A stretch of 64,000 nucleotides of DNA from positions 1 to 64,000 of the forward strand of contig NZ_JADMKC010000022.1 of NCBI RefSeq assembly GCF_018780105.1. Direction: 5' to 3'. Below are positions 62,712-64,000 of this stretch, one piece after another (position 1 is the stretch's first letter; every line of letters begins with the position of its first letter). The position numbers were made by a program, and so were the translations under genes. The notes below the pieces were generated by a model, which made no database searches, was not told where the DNA came from, and worked only from the letters and a program-made list of their open reading frames with translations. The stretch comes from Thiobacillus sp. GTDB taxonomy: Bacteria > Pseudomonadota > Gammaproteobacteria > Burkholderiales > Thiobacillaceae.

Positions 62712-63824
62712 ATGACTGCTTCCTTCATTCCTCCCAAGCGCGTTCTCATGGGCCCCGGCCCGTCCGACGTGCCGCAGCGCATCCTCGACGCGATGGCGCG
62801 TCCGACCATCGGCCACCTCGACCCTGCGTTCGTCGAGCTGATGGAACAGATCAAGTCCATGCTGCGGATGGCGTTCCAGACCGAAAACGCGCTGACCTTC
62901 CCGGTCTCGGCGCCGGGCTCGGCGGGGATGGAAATGTGCTTCGTCAACTTGGTGGAACCGGGCGACAAGGTCATCGTCTGCAAGAACGGCGTGTTCGGCG
63001 GGCGCATGCTGGAAAACGTCAAGCGCACCGGCGGCGTGCCGGTGGTGGTGGAAGACGCCTGGGGCGCGCCGGTCGATCCGCAGAAGGTGCGCGATGCCTT
63101 CAAGGCCAACCCCGATGCCAAGGTGCTGGCGTTTGTTCACGCCGAAACGTCGACCGGCGCGCAGTCGGATGCGGAAACGCTCGGCAAGATCGCGCAGGAA
63201 TTCGGCGCGCTCACCATCATGGACTGCGTCACCAGCCTCGGCGGCACGCCGATCTACATGGACAAGTGGGGCATCGACGCAGTGTATTCCGGCAGCCAGA
63301 AGTGCCTGTCGTGCACACCGGGCCTGTCACCGGTGTCGTTCTCGGAAAAGGCCATCGCCCGCATCAAGGCGCGCACGACCACCGTGCAGAGCTGGTTCCT
63401 CGATCTCAACCTGGTACTCGGCTACTGGCAGTCCGCCGGCAAGCGCACCTACCACCACACCGCGCCGATCAATCCGATGTACGGCCTGCACGAGGCGCTG
63501 GTGATCCTCGAAGAAGAAGGTCTGGAAAACGCCTGGGCGCGCCATCGCGCGATGCACGACAAGCTCAAGGCCGGGCTCGAAGGTATGGGGCTGCGCTACG
63601 TGGTTGATGAAGCGGCGCGGCTGCCACAGCTCAACTCGATCTACGTGCCCGAAGGCGTCGACGAAGCGGCGGTTCGCGCCAAACTACTGAACGATTTCAA
63701 CCTCGAAATCGGCGCCGGCCTCGGCGACATGGCGGGCAAGATCTGGCGCATCGGCCTGATGGGCTATTCGGCCAAACAGGAAAACGTCGACTACTGCCTG
63801 AAGGCATTGAAGGCCAGTCTGTAA
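62712..63824 (+). CDS. Class V aminotransferase (serine/alanine-glyoxylate aminotransferase-like)
   Basis: LMGPGPSDVPQRILDAMARPTIGHLDPAF; SGSQKCLSCTPGLSPVSFS PLP-lysine region. Confidence 0.92.
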   Translation: MTASFIPPKRVLMGPGPSDVPQRILDAMARPTIGHLDPAFVELMEQIKSMLRMAFQTENALTFPVSAPGSAGMEMCFVNLVEPGDKVIVCKNGVFGGRMLENVKRTGGVPVVVEDAWGAPVDPQKVRDAFKANPDAKVLAFVHAETSTGAQSDAETLGKIAQEFGALTIMDCVTSLGGTPIYMDKWGIDAVYSGSQKCLSCTPGLSPVSFSEKAIARIKARTTTVQSWFLDLNLVLGYWQSAGKRTYHHTAPINPMYGLHEALVILEEEGLENAWARHRAMHDKLKAGLEGMGLRYVVDEAARLPQLNSIYVPEGVDEAAVRAKLLNDFNLEIGAGLGDMAGKIWRIGLMGYSAKQENVDYCLKALKASL

Positions 63825-63832
63825 CGATTGCC

Positions 63833-64000
63833 ATGAAAGCCTACCTGATCGACGCGAACTCCCACGCCGTCAGGGAAGTTGTCAGCGCCGGGCTCGACGG
63901 CATCAAGCAACCCATCGGCTACGACTCGGTTGATTCGGACGAAATCGACGCCAGTGGCGATCGGCTGCTTTTCGATGAAAGTTGTTTTTTACGCGACCAG
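63833..64000 (+). CDS. Hypothetical protein, truncated by window edge
   Basis: MKAYLIDANSHAVREVVSAGLDGIKQPIGYDSVDSDEIDASGDRLLFDESCFLRDQ... Confidence 0.6.
   Translation, partial: MKAYLIDANSHAVREVVSAGLDGIKQPIGYDSVDSDEIDASGDRLLFDESCFLRDQ

Overview
64 kb of a high-GC, apparently betaproteobacterial chromosome from a sulfur-oxidising chemolithotroph (gene content resembles Thiobacillus and relatives; this is inference from gene content, no database search was run). Sulfur metabolism dominates: dsrAB on the minus strand at the left edge (dsrB truncated), an adjacent plus-strand cluster with a Cas6/Cmx6-like protein, a DsrC/TusE-family protein with an altered C-terminus, SseA and a 2OG oxygenase, a second stand-alone dsrA at 19.9 kb, aprMBA, and a rhodanese-MBL fusion. 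Other modules: hemA-prfA-prmC; an HprK-like kinase / PqqD-like / nucleotidyltransferase cassette with a secreted Tat-like protein; grxD; ntrBC-glnA with a readable sigma54/NtrC control region; aroE-mtgA; a selenocysteine formate dehydrogenase operon (fdnGHI-fdhE); an exported FmdE-like protein; a sufBCD-sufU-sufT-Rieske operon without sufS; mgtE-msbA-ttcA; a two-partner secretion locus with a 4500-aa exoprotein containing 53-aa repeats, next to a response regulator/histidine kinase pair; and a class V aminotransferase. I saw no rRNA, tRNA, CRISPR array or transposase.
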